Part shown: piece after piece, positions 4,390 through 6,096 of the stretch | How positions within the stretch are numbered: the first letter of the stretch is position 1 | Layout of the letters: every line of letters starts with the position of its first letter | Assembly: GCA_014378125.1 (NCBI GenBank) | Contig: JACMOG010000728.1 | Location: forward strand, 1-6,096 | Direction: 5' to 3' | Source: Vitreoscilla sp. | GTDB lineage: Bacteria > Pseudomonadota > Gammaproteobacteria > Burkholderiales > Burkholderiaceae | DNA length: 6,096 nt | Program-made: the position numbers and the translations under genes | Notes under the pieces: generated by a model | The model's database searches: none | The model's input: only the letters and a program-made list of their open reading frames with translations | What the model was told of the DNA's origin: nothing

Positions 4390-5208
4390 ATGGCAAAGAT
4401 CGTCGTCGTCACTTCCGGCAAGGGCGGAGTCGGCAAGACCACCACCAGCGCGAGCTTCTCGTCGGGCCTCGCGCTGCGCGGCCACAAGACGGCCGTCATC
4501 GACTTCGACGTGGGCCTGCGCAACCTCGACCTGATCATGGGCTGCGAGCGCCGAGTGGTCTACGACCTGATCAACGTGATCAACGGCGAGGCCAACCTGC
4601 ACCAGACGCTGATCAAGGACAAGCAGTGCGAGAACCTGTTCGTGCTGCCGGCCTCGCCGACGCGCGACAAGGAAGCCCTCACCAAGGACGGCGTCGAGCG
4701 CGTGCTCAAGGAGCTGGCCGAGATGGGCTTCGAGTACATCGTGTGCGACTCGCCTGCCGGCATCGAGACGGGCGCGCTGCTGGCCATGCACTTCGCCGAC
4801 GAGGCGCTGGTGGTCACCAATCCCGAGGTGTCGTCGGTGCGCGACTCCGACCGCATCATCGGCATGCTGGGCAGCAAGACCAAGCGTGCCATCGACGGCG
4901 CCGAGCCGATCAAGGAGCACCTGGTCATCACGCGCTACAACCCGTCGCGCGTGGAGGATGGCCAGATGCTGTCGGTATCCGACATCCAGGAGATCCTGCG
5001 CATTCCGCTGATGGGCGTGATCCCCGAATCGGAGAGCGTGTTGCAGGCGTCCAACCAGGGCACGCCAGCGATCCACCTGAAGGACTCGGACGTGTCCGAC
5101 GCCTACACCGACCTGGTGGCCCGCTTCCTGGGCGAGGACAAGCCGATGCGTTTCGTCGACCACGTGAAAGCGGGTTTCTTCAAGCGCCTGTTCGGAGGTA
5201 GCAAGTGA
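4390..5208 (+). CDS. minD: Septum site-determining protein MinD (ParA/MinD ATPase)
   Basis: MinD is a membrane-cycling ATPase that dimerises with ATP, binds the inner membrane, recruits MinC, and is released when MinE stimulates hydrolysis. The product has 272 residues, matching E. coli MinD (270). The deviant Walker A motif GKGGVGKTT (10-18) contains the signature Lys11 and Lys16. Switch I has Asp38 and Asp40 in [12 protein letters not shown], Walker B has Asp120 in [11 protein letters not shown], and [13 protein letters not shown] follows. The C-terminal amphipathic membrane-targeting helix is intact: [21 protein letters not shown] at 4390 follows minC by 24 bases. The stop TGA (5206-5208) overlaps the minE start by one base, so the pair is probably translationally coupled and kept in fixed ratio. 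All key residues are in place. Confidence 0.98.
   Translation: MAKIVVVTSGKGGVGKTTTSASFSSGLALRGHKTAVIDFDVGLRNLDLIMGCERRVVYDLINVINGEANLHQTLIKDKQCENLFVLPASPTRDKEALTKDGVERVLKELAEMGFEYIVCDSPAGIETGALLAMHFADEALVVTNPEVSSVRDSDRIIGMLGSKTKRAIDGAEPIKEHLVITRYNPSRVEDGQMLSVSDIQEILRIPLMGVIPESESVLQASNQGTPAIHLKDSDVSDAYTDLVARFLGEDKPMRFVDHVKAGFFKRLFGGSK
5194..5198 (+). promoter_or_regulatory. Shine-Dalgarno of minE inside minD
   Basis: GGAGG lies within the last codons of minD, 9 bases before the minE ATG at 5208. It selects ATG 5208 over the in-frame GTG at 5205, which would add one residue. Confidence 0.75.
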
Positions 5209-5468
5209 TGTCCTTGTTCTCCTTTCTTCTCGGCGAAAAGAAGAAGACCGCGTCGGTCGCCAAGGAGCGGCTGCAGATCATCCTCGCGCACGAACGCGGC
5301 GGACGCTCGAAGGCGGACTACCTGCCGGCACTCCAGCGCGAGCTGATCGCGGTCATCTCCAAGTACGTGTCGATCAATCCCGACGACATCAAGGTGCACC
5401 TGGAACGCCAGGACGACCTCGAGGTGCTGGAGGTGAAGATCGAGCTGCCGGACTCGGCGCGGCCTTGA
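5208..5468 (+). CDS. minE: Cell division topological specificity factor MinE
   Basis: MinE stimulates MinD ATP hydrolysis at the membrane and displaces MinC, driving the pole-to-pole oscillation that leaves midcell free for FtsZ. The product has 86 residues (E. coli 88). The N-terminal [13 protein letters not shown] is the short membrane-binding helix. The contact helix [15 protein letters not shown] (17-31) keeps Arg21, Leu22, Ile24 and Ile25, the residues that touch MinD in the E. coli protein. The C-terminal topological specificity domain (about 32-86) has the expected [19 protein letters not shown] and [21 protein letters not shown] strands. The start overlaps the minD stop in a TGATG junction. 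A small hairpin lies 15 bases after its stop. Confidence 0.97.
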   Translation: MSLFSFLLGEKKKTASVAKERLQIILAHERGGRSKADYLPALQRELIAVISKYVSINPDDIKVHLERQDDLEVLEVKIELPDSARP

Positions 5469-5483
5469 GCAGAGCGGCGTCGG

Positions 5484-5499
5484 GCTGCCGATAGGCAGC
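5484..5499 (+). terminator. Small hairpin after minE, possible operon end
   Basis: GCTGCC (5484-5489) and GGCAGC (5494-5499) pair perfectly around a GATA loop, 15 bases past the minE stop. There is no T-run behind it, so it is a weak terminator candidate and might instead protect the 3' end of the mRNA or be incidental. Confidence 0.35.
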
Positions 5500-5598
5500 A
5501 ACGGTGCTTCGCGCTTGGCGCTCTTGGCTCTCCAGGGATGTCAACGGGCTCGGGCCGCGTCCTCGGCAGGCGGAGACGGTGGGGCCTGGGCGGTTGGG

Positions 5599-5623
5599 AC
5601 AAATACGGGGCATCCCATTTTGT
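5599..5623. repeat. Imperfect hairpin, AT arms with GGG/CCC core
   Basis: ACAAAT (5599-5604) pairs with ATTTTGT (5617-5623) with one bulge, and GGG (5607-5609) pairs with CCC (5614-5616) around a GCAT loop. It lies 9 bases upstream of the larger palindrome at 5633-5667, so the two could act as a tandem structured element. It is weaker than its neighbour and may be incidental. Confidence 0.35.
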
Positions 5624-5632
5624 GAGGGGGTT

Positions 5633-5667
5633 GGCATTGGCGCAGCCATCGAGGCCGCGCCAATGCC
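5633..5667. repeat. Perfect 11-bp inverted repeat (hairpin) in the noncoding region
   Basis: GGCATTGGCGC (5633-5643) and GCGCCAATGCC (5657-5667) are exact reverse complements. Inside, GCC/GGC (5645-5647 and 5653-5655) adds 3 bp around an ATCGA loop after one mismatch. No T-run follows on either strand, so a terminator is not favoured. A REP-type palindrome, a protein-binding site or a structured RNA element are possible. Confidence 0.65.
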
Positions 5668-5912
5668 CGCGGCCAACAGGTCAACCGGGCGCCGTGTCCG
5701 ACGCGAACGGAGGCGGAGGCCCGGCGCGTCGTCCGCTGAAGCAGGCGACTTGTGAATGACCGTTTTCTAGCGAATCGCTTTTCACACTGGCCGGGTTCTG
5801 GTCAATTCGCGGTTGTCTGCTTCCGCTGCATTGCTGGCATCGGCCGAGGCCGCGTCCGCGCATCGCGAACGAGCCCGATGACGTTCGGCTGGGCCTCGAA
5901 ATGCGCGCGGCG

Positions 5913-6096
5913 TCAACGGCGGGTTTCTGAGTGAAGCGGACATTGCCAGGCGCAAAACTGGAACGGCGGAGGCTTCCAGACGGCCGTTCGAGGAGTTTGA
6001 ACGCTCTCCGGTCGAATGACCGCTTGCTCAGGGCACGAGTAACATGCGTCCACCCATAGCTGAAGTTCGTCCGGCGTCGGGTTCCTGTCGGCCAGG
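5913..6096 (-). CDS. Possible C-terminal tail of a gene entering from the right edge
   Basis: On the minus strand a frame read from 6095 is open for 60 codons to TGA at 5913-5915. Its first part reads LADRNPTPDELQLWVDACYS, which is less Arg/Gly-rich than random GC-rich frames and looks protein-like. After about residue 30 it becomes Pro/Thr/Trp-rich and unconvincing, and it runs through the repeat-like motifs. Third-position GC is lower than in the other genes. I do not recognise a family. It may be the end of an accessory gene fused to repeat sequence, or chance. Confidence 0.22.
   Translation of the reverse strand, partial: LADRNPTPDELQLWVDACYSCPEQAVIRPESVQTPRTAVWKPPPFQFCAWQCPLHSETRR

Larger units (their letters stand above)
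5469..6096. other. Gene-poor, palindrome-rich region downstream of minE
   Basis: About 630 bases contain no reading frame that I can support as a complete gene. Open frames here are Arg/Ser/Gly/Pro-rich with no recognisable motif. The 3' half (from about 5750) looks less GC-rich than the genes. It holds several inverted repeats (5484-5499, 5599-5623, 5633-5667, 5958-5979, 5961-5989, 5985-6003, 6009-6022). It also carries related copies of AATG(A/T)CCG(C/T)TT at 5755-5764 and 6015-6025, with an inverted copy at 5934-5944 and a weaker one at 5812-5822. This looks like an accumulation of dispersed intergenic repeats or decayed mobile DNA. No tRNA, rRNA or CRISPR array was seen. Confidence 0.55.

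Noticed and set aside
3568..5163. 531-codon minus-strand open frame antisense to minC and minD
   Set aside because: Its His/Val/Asp/Gly/Arg-rich composition is typical of the antisense of GC-rich coding DNA, and it has no motif. minC and minD on the other strand are certain.
2835..5201. 788-codon plus-strand open frame spanning pssA antisense to minD
   Set aside because: It runs out of phase through minC and minD and antisense through pssA. The Arg/Ala/Gly/His-rich translation shows no domain.
5504..5755. 83-codon plus-strand ORF after minE
   Set aside because: No Shine-Dalgarno, Arg/Gly/Pro-rich composition, and it crosses the 5633-5667 palindrome; no family resemblance.
5681..5863. 60-codon minus-strand ORF in the noncoding region
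   Set aside because: Ser/Arg/Gly-rich translation without motifs and no supported start signal. The whole frame is open by chance in GC-rich DNA.
5469..6096. Search for tRNA, CRISPR array or a complete insertion sequence
   Set aside because: No cloverleaf-like set of stems with a T-loop GTTCRA pattern, no regularly spaced direct repeats, and no transposase frame were found.

Overview
The window is GC-rich chromosomal DNA, with G/C in most third codon positions. It looks like a betaproteobacterium of the order Burkholderiales, probably Comamonadaceae or a neighbouring lineage. This rests on the protein character of MinC/MinD/MinE, Ohr/OhrR and the PssA-like enzyme, and on codon use. No species can be named from the sequence alone.

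Layout. (1) Positions 1-398, plus strand: the 3' end of an asparaginase-family gene, cut by the window edge. (2) Positions 406-1272, minus strand and convergent with it: an exported or membrane-anchored protein of unknown function with Sel1-like stretches and four cysteines. (3) Positions 1391-2378, minus strand: a peroxide-defence pair, the redox-sensing MarR-type repressor OhrR followed by the thiol peroxidase Ohr. A candidate operator lies upstream of ohrR and hairpins lie downstream of ohr. (4) Positions 2504-3530, minus strand: a small unrecognised gene followed by a PssA-type CDP-alcohol phosphatidyltransferase. A very strong 44-nt hairpin sits just after the pssA stop. (5) Positions 3625-5468, plus strand, divergent from block 4: the complete minC-minD-minE division-site operon, with a minD/minE overlap of one base. 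(6) Positions 5469-6096: about 630 bases with no convincing complete gene. This stretch is rich in inverted repeats and carries diverged copies of an AATG(A/T)CCG(C/T)TT motif in both orientations. At the right edge a short minus-strand open frame might be the tail of another gene.

How the genes work together. MinD binds the membrane as an ATP-dependent dimer, recruits the FtsZ antagonist MinC, and is released by MinE, so the Z ring forms at midcell. OhrR probably represses its own operon until an organic hydroperoxide oxidises its reactive cysteine, after which Ohr reduces the peroxide using lipoylated-protein reductant. The PssA-like enzyme makes phosphatidylserine, the precursor of phosphatidylethanolamine.

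No wholly new system is evident. The points most worth a second look are the 44-nt hairpin after pssA, the palindrome-rich region after minE, the paired palindromes in front of ohrR, and the in-frame repeat in the MinC linker. All functional calls come from reading motifs by eye; no database search was possible.
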